Assembly (NCBI RefSeq): GCF_003590095.1
Contig: NC_039481.1
Location: 1,736,001-1,800,000, forward strand
Source: Trichoplusia ni
Lineage: Eukaryota > Arthropoda > Insecta > Lepidoptera > Noctuidae
Length of the DNA stretch: 64,000 nucleotides
Reading direction: 5' to 3'
The position numbers and the translations under genes are program-made. Below, piece after piece: positions 51,204 to 63,822 of this stretch. The notes under the pieces were generated by a model, which was not told the DNA's origin, ran no database searches, and worked only from the letters and a program-made list of their open reading frames with translations. How positions within the stretch are numbered: the stretch's first letter is position 1; every line of letters begins with the position of its first letter.

Positions 51204-52952
51204 TTTTATTCCTGTGTTTTCTAAGGGTTCTTTTCACGTCATTTCACTCAAAAATCACAAAAACTGAACGTAAGTAACATAGCTGCATACGTGTACTTGA
51301 CAAGCGGTTCTAACCTCGCTCGGTTAACTTTTAATGTTATATTTTTAAAGAACTATTATATTAAATTGTGTTTAGTGGCTAGTAATGCAATCGATGTAAT
51401 TTACATAAACTTTAATTATGATTTTTAAATTAAACTAAACTTTACATCGTGCGACAACTCAACTTGAACTTGTCGATGAACTGTCAAAAAAAAATATTGT
51501 TACCAGCTATAAAAGTTTCTTGCCAACGTTAATATTACTAGGACCGTTGTGAAATATTGATCGGAGGTAAATCAATATCCATCAGCCCCAGCGCTTGTTG
51601 TTCAATCATCAATGACATTTTATCCGACGAACTTTAGTAACTTTTGGCGTACCAGCTATATAGAAAATTGCAACTTATTAGTCTTGGACGTCTTCCCACT
51701 TTCATAATTCTTCTATCTTTACTGTTGCTCAGATCCTCTAATCTCAAACGGCTGAGATACTAGTTTGAGCAGTTTGGAATTCAAACTTTAAGATCGATTG
51801 TCATACTGATAGGTCTTGTAAAACATCGCACTTCGCTTGACCCAAAGACTGGCATTGTCTTAGCTTTTTCATCCAAGAACGCAGCATCTGCCTGTGCCAT
51901 CATTAGCATTTTGGGCCTACTGCCAGCCGATAGTAATGTAGGCGATTTATCATCAATGGATCAGTTTGTAAATATTTCAGAATTTTATTTACAATTTGTA
52001 GCTGTAAAGATCCAAAAGAAATATTATAATTGTACATACTTTGAAAAAATTCTCTAAATAAAGGATTTTGACAAGGTGCAGTAAATAGAAAAAGTTGATG
52101 GCAATTTAAAGTTGATCTATTTAAATAAAACATTCAACATTTTAAACTATGACTAGTGACATGATTAAAAGTTTAAAATAAACATTAAAACATGACTCAA
52201 ACACCTGTTAAAACTTCTTAAACTGTATTTTAATTATTTTTTCTGCCAAGATATCGTAAAACAAAAATGTCAAATTTTGTACTTTCAACAATTATATATC
52301 AAAACAAAATTGTTTACATTGTAGAATTAAAAACTTTTCGATTATTTTGATTGTCTATGATAAAATTCTTTCTCGGTAAACCAACACTATACTTACTACG
52401 ATTGGCTGAAAGCAGCGAAGTAGGTTGACAACCAATAGAAAAATAGTCTGTAATGTAATTGAGAGCATACTTTTGGATGAGTCATAGACTTTAAATTGAC
52501 ACTCGTTTCCGGAAAAGTTTTGCATAAAATCTATGAACAATAGTTTATATTGTTTATGACTTTGAAATGCACATTCCCTTTTTAAGTTTATATTGTTTGT
52601 AAAATAGAAAATAATCTTGCTAGTCCTGTATGATATAGTATTTATTACATCGGAATTAATTATGTTTAGATATAAGTTCAAAATCCACGACAAAAGTTTT
52701 TTCCCGCCTACTTTTCAAATCAATTCCACCGGAAATTCGTCTATAGATGCGTTTGTTTCCGAAAAGTGAACGTTTCACGAGTCAACAGCAACGTCTTTCG
52801 AGAAGTTCTAGGCGCTGTTTGCGACATTTTTCCTTCTTTTATCCGTCATCCAATGTTTTATGTGATGAAATAACACGTTGATTAACGCTTATTTTCAATA
52901 TTAGTGTTCATAGTCGTAATTAAGTAATCGCTAGATTACGATATAAGCTAAT
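51204..52952. other. Divergent intergenic region ZnT7 / Rox8
   Basis: 1.7 kb separating the - strand ZnT7 start from the + strand Rox8 start; it must hold both promoters and 5'UTRs. The 52740-52950 part is less AT-rich and precedes Rox8. A coding-like remnant lies at 51541-51909. Confidence 0.55.
51541..51909 (-). pseudogene. Possible decayed coding remnant
   Basis: On the - strand, 51909-51781 opens MLMMAQADAAFLDEKAKTM and runs 42 residues to a TGA; the frame is open further upstream to about 51961 (SPTLLSAGSRPK). After stops and a frame change, segments RIMKVGRRPRL and MSLMIEQQALGLMDIDLPP follow and end at a TAG near 51541. Codon use looks coding, but there are several stops and no clear splice sites. 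Not recognised; it could be a retro-copy, a dead transposon piece or chance. Confidence 0.25.
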
Positions 52953-55900
52953 ATGGGCGACGAAAGCCATCCTAAAACTCTCTACGTCGGTAATTTGGAC
53001 GCGAGTGTTACAGAAGTATTCATATGTACGTTGTTCGGACAAATAGGCGAAGTAAAAGGTTGTAAGATAATCCGCGAGCCTGGTAATGATCCCTATGCCT
53101 TTCTTGAGTTTACAAGTCACACGGCGGCAGCTACAGCTCTGGCCGCCATGAACAAGCGAGTGGTCCTCGACAAGGAAATGAAGGTTAACTGGGCTACGAG
53201 TCCTGGCAATCAGCCGAAGACTGATACCAGCAACCATCATCACATATTTGTGGGTGATTTATCACCAGAAATTGAAACGCACATATTGCGAGAGGCATTT
53301 GCGCCATTCGGTGAAATTTCGAATTGTCGGATAGTCCGCGACCCACAAACGCTCAAATCTAAAGGGTACGCTTTCGTGTCCTTCGTAAAGAAGGCTGATG
53401 CGGAGGCTGCTATACAGGCAATGAACGGGCAATGGTTGGGCTCGCGCTCCATACGTACGAACTGGTCGACACGCAAGCCGCCGTCAAAGCCCAATGAAGG
53501 TGCACCGAGCAGCAAGCGAGCGAAACAGCCGACATTCGACGAGGTGTACAATCAGAGCTCACCAACGAACACGACGGTATACTGTGGGGGATTCACTAGC
53601 AATGTTATTACTGAAGAGTTGATGCAGACCACATTCTCACAGTTTGGCCAGATACAGGATATCCGAGTGTTCAGGGATAAAGGTTATGCCTTCATTAGGT
53701 TTACAACTAAGGAAGCAGCAGCACATGCTATTGAAGCGACACACAACACAGAAATTAGTGGGCACATAGTCAAATGTTTCTGGGGAAAAGAGAACGGAGG
53801 CGGTGACAGTCAGGTTTGTATTCCACCCATCAGGTAAATAATGCCCTCTTTCAGGTTGCTACTGGGTCATTTACTTGTCTATAATATTAAGAGACTTAAA
53901 TCGGAGAAGGCATAGAGAATTTTAGATATTGTTACTGGCTGGTTCAAGCAGTATTATCATTAAAACTTATGAATGTAATAGAAGTGTGTTTTCGAACATT
54001 CTGTAATAATGTTTTTGGCACTTCTTGGTAAGTAAATGGATAAATAATGGTAATAGTAGTTTAAGCAAAACAAATTTTAGTTAATATTTGTTTCAAGGTT
54101 ACCAAAACAACAAATGTGTATCATAGCAGAAACTTATTGGACTCTGACTTTTTTAAGCATCCAAAATATTGAAAATAATTTTAAAAGTAGAAATCATTCC
54201 GTCATCTAGTTTCTTTAATGTTACTATAAATCTTATATCACTATCGTTAAGAGCCAGAGATAGTAATATTTGGTAATTACATATAAAGAATAATTGGTAT
54301 GTATTATTTGTTCAATATTTGTCCAAGTATGAATTGTCTTGGTAAGATAGAATCAACTTACATTATTATTTATGTCATTGCCACTGTATTATTGATTTAA
54401 TAACCAATCCCTAAAATAGAAAGTAATTTACATTATCAACATAAAAATGGATTACATAAATCATGTACTTATAAAATAATTTAATTCCAATGAATGTCAT
54501 ATTAAAACCCAAGTTTTTTAATAGAAATTACATTTATGAAAATTAGAATGCAACCTCTTTTGAATGTTGTGTGTCATTTAGCATAAATATAAATTATGGT
54601 GCCATCTTTTCCTCTGGTGTATGTAAATCAGATCTAGGACCAGTTTTATAGTGTACAATAATAATAACCTGTTGATTGCATAGATTTTAAGAATATTTTA
54701 TAGGTTATATCATGACAATCAAAAACAAGTAGCTCTATACTGATAATTATTTCTAATACAAACGATTATTGTTGTACCCTGAAAGCATAAAGCCTATTAT
54801 TTCAAATTAAAACTGCAAAGTCACCCTTGGTTAATTCTTGAATAACAATGGAAAAGCTACTTAAAATCTATGCACTTATAGTTGCTTTCCTTAAACAGAC
54901 TTTCTCATACACAAAGCAATTAATTGGCATTAAATGAAACAACAGCTGTGGTTGAGACATGACACTTGTTGTTTCAAATGCAACAAAGGTTTTGGTTTTG
55001 TGCAATACTCATGTGTATAAAATATCCAGCTTGAATAATGAATACTCGATTCATTTATATTTTCCTGAAGACTAATAAATACTAGCAACTTTAAAAGCTA
55101 GGCTAAGCTACATCAGATGTTATTGTGGCACTGGCCATTTGCTTCTTAGAAATCTGATTCATCTTGCGTTTAACTTGTCAATATTCATACCACAAGTTAG
55201 ATGGTATCCTGAAAGAACTATTGTAGGTTACTTAAGGAAGTTTCATAGGATCATGATAAAAATCTAGCTCAGGGTAGTTAGATTTTTGTCTACAAATAAT
55301 TATTGCTTTATTTTTAAAACTAAACTTCTAAGAAATAATTAATTTTGTGCAAAAAATAATGTTTATTCTGTTTTCTGTAGATACACCATTTACGGAAACG
55401 GGAATTCTTATTTGTATTTATACCGACCTGGTCCAGACTTTCCAAATGTGCTAAATGACAATAACACTATTAAATGCTTAAAATCAAGATATCTACTCAA
55501 TATCTCTACTCAGTATGTTTATTATACTCATGAAAAACTATGATAAAGATATATCTAGGTCACATTTGTTTAATGAGCTCATTACAATAAGGGACCTATT
55601 TTACTTATACCATTACATTTTTACATTACTTTTACCACACATTATAACCTGTTCTAAATTAGCTAAAATGTAACATAATTTTTTTACAATTCGTAATGTT
55701 AATGTTCATTAGTCTCTCATCTCGTTCAAAGGTTACTGAATTCTTGTAAGACCGATTACTTTAAATTAGGACCATTCATGTAGTTAATTTTTGAGTCATC
55801 AGAAGTCACCTCACGCAATATAGGATGTTTTGTACTGTGATTATTGAAATGGTTAAATGTTTGTTTAATATAAATAATTGTTAATTACAGAGTACGAACA

Positions 55901-58900
55901 ACGCGACGGCAGCGCCGCCAGCGATGGGTGCGCAAACGCAGTACCCTTACCCGTACCAACAAGGAATGGGATATTGGTATGCTCAGGTAAATGAAAATAT
56001 ATCTTTTTATCCTTTTTCTATAGTAACTTAATATTAATAACTTAAATTATTATTATTCATCATTAACACTAATGCAGACATGGTTGATCAGTATGGCGTT
56101 TGTTATGTTTACATTCAAAAAGTTACTTGTGACACGTCTTTCACTAAGATAGTGCCAAGTTCCACTAGCGACATGGAAACACGTCGGCGCGCGAGCAGGC
56201 GCCGTCTCATGAAAGATAAAATGTAACTTGACCTACTTGTGGTAAATCTATGCCTACAACTAACCTCTTAATCATTCTCTTGTTGTTAAGATGTGACAAT
56301 AAATGTATTTTTTTCTTGTTCCGCATCCAGAATCAGGTAGGATATCAATTTTAACTATCATTGGTGTGTTGTATTTAGGGCATTAGTTGTCAGCATGCGT
56401 TTTCAAGTAATGTTTGTGTAGCACTCATCGTGACGTAATTATCTGTAATGTGTAGTAGTAGCCTTGTAAATATTTTATAGTTGAACATAATAATGGTTGC
56501 TTCAATGTCTTTCCAATTTTTCATAACAATTTTAATCTTTCGCTTGTTTGTAAATCAAATGATAAAGTAATTTATTGCGGTTTTTTCACCAATCAAATAT
56601 CTTACGATTTTCTAAAATTGTTTCTGACTAATTGAGTTCTGTATGCACAACGATTTTTGCAGTGTAGTGATTTTTAAGACCAGGAAGTAGAAATTGTCCT
56701 TCATAAATCCGTCAATTCGACATTAAGCCGATTAATAAGAAAGATAAGTTTGTTTATCATTAGTACAACTTATTTGATGCATAATACTTAAGACTCAAAT
56801 CGTGTCGGGTCGATAAATTGTTTTCTTTTTGCAACCACGTGCCAACAGTTAGATAGTTGGCAAAGTAAAGTATTAACTAAGTTCATGTAACCTAATTTTA
56901 ATCGAAAAATATAACAAGGATGCTTAATATACAACTTGAATAACAAAAGCGATCTTCAAATGACTCTTCTTGTCAATAAAAAACTTACAACGAGTTAAAT
57001 AAGACTCATAAACTGTTTAAAAGATCGTTTAAAAGGAATAATTGTCTTTATTGTCATTCAGTTGCGATATAAGACTTCAGATTTAGTCATTATTATTTAG
57101 ATATACAATCTGAAACACGCGATAACGGCCGCACGATTGGCGCACTGCAGTGGTCGCGGGTTCCATTACTGCACGCCACACAAAATTAAATATCAACAGA
57201 CAGACATTCTGTGTCTGGGATTGTGCGTGACCGGTGTTTGTAAACGAGTCCACACATACAAAAAATCTGTCTGTTTTCATTTCACTTAAAAAAAAAAAAG
57301 TTATTCGTACTTATAAAATATCTTATCACTTTTCCTCAAGCAAGATATAGTTTGTTTTCGTAGGAAATCTCTTTATATCAAAAAAGTCTACGATTCGTTA
57401 ACCGAAATGGGTTTCATAGTTAACATGCATAAATATTCTCATTATGTTGTCTAGACGAAAACTTTCCGTTTAACTGTAAATCAACAATTAACAGTGTTTC
57501 CGTTGCTATATGGGAATATCAATTTATGTTAATGTAAAGGCGAGCTTAGGAATTTTATATCACATCGTTAAAAGTGGTTTAAATGTAGAAGTTGTAAAAA
57601 GTGAATTGTTTTTATTTATCGTATCAATATTTTAACATTGAACGTTCATCATCTTTCAGTTTATATTTTTTGTAAAGATTTGTTATAACGTCAATAAACT
57701 ACAAGATTAGTAAAACTGATGTTATTTTATAATAAAAATGGTATAACTTATAACAAGTTGTTACAAACATTTGGTCCATTTAGCCCGCAACAGGTGGTTA
57801 CTACAAAAGCAAGTTGAAACAATCGTTTGGAGATCTGAAATACAGTAACAGTTAACATCACGAAGCAAACACGTGAAATATGCAAATGCGTTCATTGAAA
57901 GTTTTACGCTCAGCCGTGAAGGTGGCTATTGAATTTAAAATGCGACGTTTTGTGAGAGTTACATTTATGCTGTAGACGGCCTGCATGGTATTGAAAATTT
58001 GTTGTTGTAGATTAAGCGGAAAATTCAAATTAAATTGTTTCTCACAAATAAAAAAAGATATAAAATGTTTTCGCATAGTTTTTAGTTCGATTTATGCATC
58101 AATTTTTTTAAGGTTTCTATTTGTAACCAAGTCTTACAGCTGACAGTTTCTTTAACTGATTTTCGTAATTTATGTGTGAATGTTTAGGAGCATTTAGCTA
58201 GTTTTCGAATATAAGAAACAAACCAAGTCGAATTTTAATATGCATTTAAAGCAAATGTTTTTGGTATAAAGCTTGTAGTATAATTCCTAAAAAAACGGAG
58301 TCAGTTTTCAATTTGACAAATATGAAATATAAATAATATTTCTTCATCGACAAATATTGGTGGATGTTGGAAACTTAACTTTATCCCTGTTCTGACGGAA
58401 GTAGGCGGTAAAAGCCGACTTTTACCGAATATTTGACATAACGTGTTATTATGTACCGAATCAATGTTATCACGGTTTTACATAGCCTTACCAAAACGAA
58501 CAAAATAACTCTTCCCAGATTGCGTCACTCCTAGTTAACTAAAATATAGAAATCTTGTTCTTTACTTTCCAGTTCCCATGCATAGGTATTTATAAATATG
58601 AATAACAGTATTTTTAAGATATACATAATATTAAGTTATTCATAAAACTACACACTATTGGAAGTATTTTGAAACCTATTTCTAATTAAGCTCAGTGCAC
58701 AAATAAACATTTACACTCAAACCACTTTTTGTTTGCATTATTTATTTTTAAATGCTTTTGCTTCATGTCATTGTTATAGCCGATTACTAATGTATGTTTG
58801 TATCATTCCAGGGCTACCCTACGTTACAAGGATATATGGCGCCCGGCTATTATCAGCAGTACGCCACAGCATATAGCAACCCGCAGGCTGCGGCGGCAGG

Positions 58901-60158
58901 TATATCTCTTTAATATATGTTTTTTTAACACCCAAGTTTTTATTATGTTCATACATAACATAAAGTTTGAATAAAAACGAAAATATTGGAATGTAAAGAT
59001 AACTAGAACTACATAATTTAGATTAGTAGAATTAATCGTGACAGGTTTTTCCTTTAACCATTACCTAAAGTCAGTTAATTTCCTACTATAACATGTTATT
59101 AATAATTCAGTAACCGTAATATAAATTCTGATTGTGGACATTTCGAATTACTCATTTCGATAATAAAAAGCGTTTTTATAAAAAAGAGATACAGTTTTAT
59201 GCATTACTTTTTTGGGACCTGAAATGTATTAAAAAAAAAGTATTTACATTTAATTTAGTTTTTTAGCGACTGGTAAAGTGAACTGCCGTTAAAAGTAAGC
59301 GATGTTGTCAAACAGCACATCCTTATCAGCTGTGCTATCAGTACCTTAATTCTATTGTTATCTACTGGCGCGTTAACTGGAGAATATTACCAACCGTTTT
59401 ATGGCTAGTGATCGCGGTTTCCAATACAAACATACATTTCTCTCATTTTACCATTACATAATTTAAGAATTCATAATATTCTTAAACATACGGATTTTTA
59501 TGGTTTTGTTTTTTACTTTTTCATATTTCAATGCTGCTTTGTGTACTCCCAAAGTAATTTCCTTCTTTGAGCTACATAAGTTATTAGCTCTAATTTATTT
59601 ATATTTCAAAACATGTGTTTAGTTGCTTTCACCAGCTGTATAAAAATCTGGTTTTATGAACAGTAATAAAAAATTGATCTTATAACCATTGTGATGTTAA
59701 AACAAGTCTTTTTGGCACAAATACTGCTTTGAACTATTTACTTAGTTATCAGGCTGGGTAAGAATATCTACATTAATAACTGGTAGTTTGCCAAATTAAT
59801 AATAACTATTGGACTCTCTTACCATATTAGCAACCAACGCTATTTTGTTATTTCAAGAGAATTCGAGACTCACTGGATTGGTAACCGTACGAAATTGTTT
59901 TCTGATCCAAAAGGGTAGTGAGATATTGGTTTCACTACAAATTAAATATACTATGCAGTATTTGTTGAGATGTAAGCTTTTCTCTCAATTTTGTTGGTGT
60001 GTGTTTCGTGTGTACTGAGCGCGCGTTGTGTTGCAGCCGGCTACCGCATGAGCATGCCGGGCGGCGGCGGCGCGGGCGCGGGCGGCGGCTGGGGCGGCGG
60101 GCCGCAGCCGCTGATGTACGCGTCGCCGATGCCGTCGGCGCAGTACCCCTCGCAGTAG
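52953..60158 (+). CDS. Rox8: Rox8 / TIA1-TIAR family RNA-binding protein
   Basis: Four exons: 52953-53813, 55891-55986, 58812-58899, 60037-60158; GT/AG and phases fit, giving 388 residues (human TIA1 is 386). Three RRMs: RRM1 about 9-80 (RNP2 LYVGNL, RNP1 YAFLEF), RRM2 about 97-172 ([14 protein letters not shown]), RRM3 about 208-280 ([14 protein letters not shown]), then a Gln/Tyr/Gly/Ala-rich prion-like tail (288-388) ending [12 protein letters not shown]. All three RRMs are in one exon. The family binds U-rich RNA, helps U1 snRNP use weak 5' splice sites, silences translation and nucleates stress granules. Skipping the splice at 53813 would give a 294-residue form lacking the tail. The last exon is very GC-rich with a Gly run, unlike its AT-rich surroundings. 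Confidence 0.96.
53814..60036 (+). other. Rox8 introns
   Basis: Three introns of 2.1, 2.8 and 1.1 kb around the two small exons; AT-rich. No nested gene is supported. The middle intron contains a possible microexon at 56331-56336. Confidence 0.6.
56331..56336 (+). other. Candidate 6-base in-frame microexon of Rox8
   Basis: AATCAG lies between a strong acceptor (TTTTTTTCTTGTTCCGCATCCAG precedes it, here given as its pyrimidine tract) and a GTAGGA donor. Flanking Rox8 exons are both phase 0, so inclusion would insert Asn-Gln between WYAQ and GYPT without changing the frame, matching the Gln/Tyr-rich tail composition. Confidence 0.4.
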
Positions 60159-61031
60159 CCCGCCGCCTCCACCTCGTGCAATGTCGCTCCTCATTCTGTG
60201 CCTCATGTGATCCCGAGGGGATCCTACCTAATACAATACAAACTCTGCGTCAATTTTGTAAAACTGTCTTTGGACAGATAAGTTTTGGTTTAGATTTTAT
60301 TTTTGTACGAGTCCGAGCGGTCTTCCGTGTAGAGACTTCTGATAAGTCGGTTGCGTGTACGCAACAACATTTGTAAAGAATTGTTCATGTTACTGTATGA
60401 TATGACGGCGATGTGGTTCACGTCGTAATTGTATATTTCAGAGCATTGCACACTGTCGAACGTGGGACCTAACATCGTCAGTGAGTGCGGGTGGTGTGCC
60501 GAAATATTTAAAGCAATCGAGTTATCGTACATATCTCGAGTTGTTGACATTGGCAGAGCAGTCAAACAGTGTACAAAATGTTGGAAAATAGCAATACCGT
60601 TCAGCTCATGTTCCAGGTGGCTAGAGACGACCAGCAGTTGTCCGTGCCCACTTCGTTATTACCGAGTGTCGACCTGCGCCATCTAGTTACATAGACACAA
60701 CTACATGACGCTGGTCGCTACACTACAGTTTCGGATTCACGGCCCAACGGTGTTAGTCGACCTACATAGATAGGACATAACGAATAAATTATAAATTTTT
60801 AATGAAAGTTATAAATACATATATAGGGGGAGTAGTGTCGCGAGTGGCCTCGTGTACATACGTTGATATTTATTGGCGCCCTGCGCTGGCAGACTGAACT
60901 ATGTTCCCCGAGACTCCTCACACGACGCGCCAGACAGTTTTAAACCTATTTATATTAAGTTGGGCACATGTTGTTTTGTTTGACCTGAATTGTTATGATT
61001 TATTGTATGGAAACACTGGTGAGTCAATAAA
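60159..61031 (+). other. Rox8 3'UTR
   Basis: Sequence after the Rox8 stop (60156-60158). Poly(A) signals AATAAA occur at 60783-60788 and 61026-61031; the second is followed by a GT-rich stretch (GCTGTGGGTCTGGG) typical of a cleavage region. ORFs here are not considered coding. A CTCF-like motif lies at 60676-60684. Confidence 0.55.
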
Positions 61032-62563
61032 GCTGTGGGTCTGGGACAACGGGTGTTTGATTTGCCGTCTAGAATATAATATAGCAACTGTATTCTGTTT
61101 GTTTCTGGGTCCAAATTTTATATATGAGTCGACTGCTAAGTCCTTCTGTGATTGAAAATACAGCAAACGTTCAGATGACGTGAATGCATAAAAATTATTG
61201 TAAATTCATAATTAAAAAGGTAAAATTTTGTAAAAGGATAAATAAATAGTTTAAGTTTACAATTACTTTTGATTATTGTTGTATTATTAGCGGCGTCGAT
61301 CTCTGTTGCTGTGTACCCTTTATGTGAACTATAACAACTTGTACATATATTGGTGTTAATCATCACAAAGTGATTTTTTCACATTTATACTAAATTTAGG
61401 TAGATAGACAATTATAAATTGCTTTGTAATTACCGCTCAATATAAGTATACTTAGAAGTTATAACAAACTAAGAATGCTGAACATATACAAATTGAATTA
61501 AAGGGAAATATTTAAGTAACACAAAAAGTAATTTCAATATACACATAAAATTCCATTTAAGCTAAATGGCGTCCTAATACACCATAAAAACAGAAAACAG
61601 AACCTTACATACCCAATCAAAACATGAGAATGAAATAACTCAGTGCCACCTGTTGGCTGTAAACAAACTATTAAAAAAATTATGATGAAACATGCTAGTC
61701 TAGCCCCTGACTAGTACTAATAGTGAAATTCACACACAAGGCAGTAAAACTTCAATACAAGTGAGACCTATTCGGTAAAGTATCTATATTACTAAATCTG
61801 AACAAGATGAGATGAATTGAAGATAATCAAACTGCCACTTATAAATGATTAAAAAATAAACATTCAGCAAAACTTTTATTTTGTACTTGGCCATTCTACT
61901 AGAGGGCGCTAGTAGTATGAAGGTTCCAAGATAATCTCTTATTTCCTAAGGAGTCTAATCTTATTTCTTATGAAATACATGACGGTTATCTACCACATAA
62001 GTCCTGGGTTGGAACAGGATAAAAAAAGCCAATCACAGTAGATAGCAATTCCGTGGTCTCTGTTACCAGGGAAATTGAAGCATTTCGGTAGCAGTAGTTA
62101 CAACTCTGCCTCTATATTTTCAGAACGCGGAGTAAGTCCAGAAGTCCTGGGTAGGCAGAACTGAGACCGGTACGGGAGGACTGACCTCGAAACCGCTAGA
62201 TAAAGTAAATCACCACGGTTTCGGTCGTCATAGTACTCGTTCCGTGCCCGCTTTTGAAATCATGACGCCTCGCATCATTGTATTGCATTTCTTACGGCTT
62301 TAGGGCTAGTGAGATGTTATATGAAGATAAGCAAGAATAACAAGTGATTCTATGAGTTGCACGCTACACTAAAGTTCGTGGGTTGCGCTTCCACAAATGA
62401 CTCAAGCCATATGCGTAGATAGGGTTTGTATACCTACGTAAAAGCTCCCACAGAGGAAAGGAAATTCCCGATGTTGTTTATAGATGAAAATTGAGATAAG
62501 AGACACTTCGATGTGATGTGACATGTATTTTATTTTAAAGTCACTTACATTCACATATTGTAT
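61032..62563. other. Intergenic, Rox8 to next gene
   Basis: AT-rich sequence with no supportable gene. A strong CTCF-like AGAGGGCGC lies at 61901-61909. Convergent transcription from the Rox8 and candidate - strand genes meets here. Confidence 0.45.
62529..62534 (-). terminator. Poly(A) signal for candidate - strand gene
   Basis: TTTATT on the + strand, AATAAA on the - strand, about 30 bases after the stop codon at 62566-62564. The close spacing supports the terminal exon. Confidence 0.4.
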
Positions 62564-62650
62564 TTACATGATAAACGTCTTTGGCGTCTGGTTAACGCGA
62601 TCATGGTTTAAGCGATTAAAATAGCTGTTTTTCAACTGCACGCCATTAAT
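62564..62650 (-). CDS. Probable terminal exon of an unidentified - strand gene
   Basis: After an excellent acceptor on the - strand (TTGTTTTTCAG) an open frame encodes 28 residues beginning INGVQLKNSYFNRLNHDRVN and ending TPKTFIM, then TAA; a canonical poly(A) signal follows 30 bases later. Residue composition is like a real hydrophilic C-terminus. Upstream exons would lie beyond about 62.7 kb, probably outside the window. I do not recognise the protein. Confidence 0.42.
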   Translation of the reverse strand: MNGVQLKNSYFNRLNHDRVNQTPKTFIM

Positions 62651-63574
62651 CTGAAAAACAAGCGTAGGAGGCATCCTTCTAGACGTGGTAACCTCGGCAA
62701 GGTCGTCGAGAGTCGGCCGACTGTTACATTAAAACATACAAACAACTGTGGGATATAAGAACAAGGATGAATGTAATGATGTCACGGGGCAACAGTAACT
62801 ATCTATGAAAAGAAGGAAGACCTTTCCCCTTCAGTGGGATAGACATAAAATACAATATCGAGTACCTGTAACCAAGAAGCCCTAAAGAAATTAAGATCAC
62901 TATAATGTAGAAGAACATATTATCGGTATGGGTGAGTGTTGCGGGTTCGATTCCCGTATTGAATTTTGATATCACAAAATAAATAATGGTTTCCATGTCT
63001 TTTGATTATGAAACTGTCCCTATGGATAGTGGCAAGTTGGAAAAAACAACTAGGTACCTACCAGCGAAGTGAAAAAACATGAACTGAGGGATACCTACCT
63101 ATACATATAATAGGTATATATTTTACATGAAACATTAGTTGACCGACGCATGCGATTTTATGCAATGCCCTATTTATAAGTAATGGAAAGTTAGATTATG
63201 TGAGTGCTTCCGTTTGAAAACTATTTGCTTGCATTGCACTGCGTGAAACCTGGCTTGCGGTCAACTATGTTAAATACCAACGCGCTGAGCTAAGCATGCA
63301 TGCGCTTACAAAAACAAACACACCGTTTGTCTTATGAAATTTATTGTCTTCTTTTCCTTTTCTCTTCACTTTTCGCTTCTTCCCGACTAATTTTCTTCGG
63401 GAATTAATGATATGGCCGGATTAATGCAAAATTCTTGTCGCAAATAGGAGTTTTGGATACGTAATTGCACTTTTATATCATTATTTACGAGGCTCTTTAC
63501 CTATATTCATGCAAGTTAGGTAGGTTTCTAAACGTCTTTCGTGTTATGCGACAATCCCCTTCCTGCCTCACTGG
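62651..63574. other. Probable intron of the - strand gene
   Basis: AT-rich, no exon supported. It holds a Pol III B-box-like T-arm (62941-62957). Confidence 0.35.
62941..62957 (+). repeat. tRNA-like T-arm (Pol III B-box)
   Basis: GCGGGTTCGATTCCCGT can pair its ends around TTCGATT and contains a perfect B-box, GGTTCGATTCC. No acceptor stem or anticodon arm could be fitted upstream, so this is read as a decayed tRNA-derived SINE rather than a tRNA gene. Confidence 0.4.
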
Positions 63575-63822
63575 GCCCCAATTCTGCTACTTACAATGGC
63601 CGATGAATTAATGAAATTTGGCTCAAAATGTCAATTTTCGTATTCTCATAAGCATTTTATTACACAATAATAGAAAATTCAGTGCGGGACGGTACACTCA
63701 AGGTCAATACAATTAACTTTCAATTATTATATAGGCAAAATGCTTAAGGTAATAGGAATAACTTCCAATTTAATCCAGTTGCCATTCATTCATCGGCCAT
63801 TGTAAAATAGCAGAATCGGGGC
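63575..63822. mobile_element. MITE with ~40-bp terminal inverted repeats
   Basis: The left end GCCCCAATTCTGCTACTTAC followed by AATGGCCGATGAATTAATG is mirrored at the right end, which reverse-complements to GCCCCGATTCTGCTATTTTA followed by CAATGGCCGATGAATGAATG. Total 248 bp, no ORF, family not identified. The remaining 178 bases to the window end show nothing further. Confidence 0.75.

Noticed and set aside
52355..52693. 112-codon - strand ORF upstream of Rox8
   Set aside because: AT-driven composition (Ile/Asn/Tyr/Leu), no recognisable domain, and it lies in a promoter region.
62921..62990. A functional tRNA gene
   Set aside because: Only the T-arm fits; no acceptor stem, D-arm or anticodon arm can be drawn.
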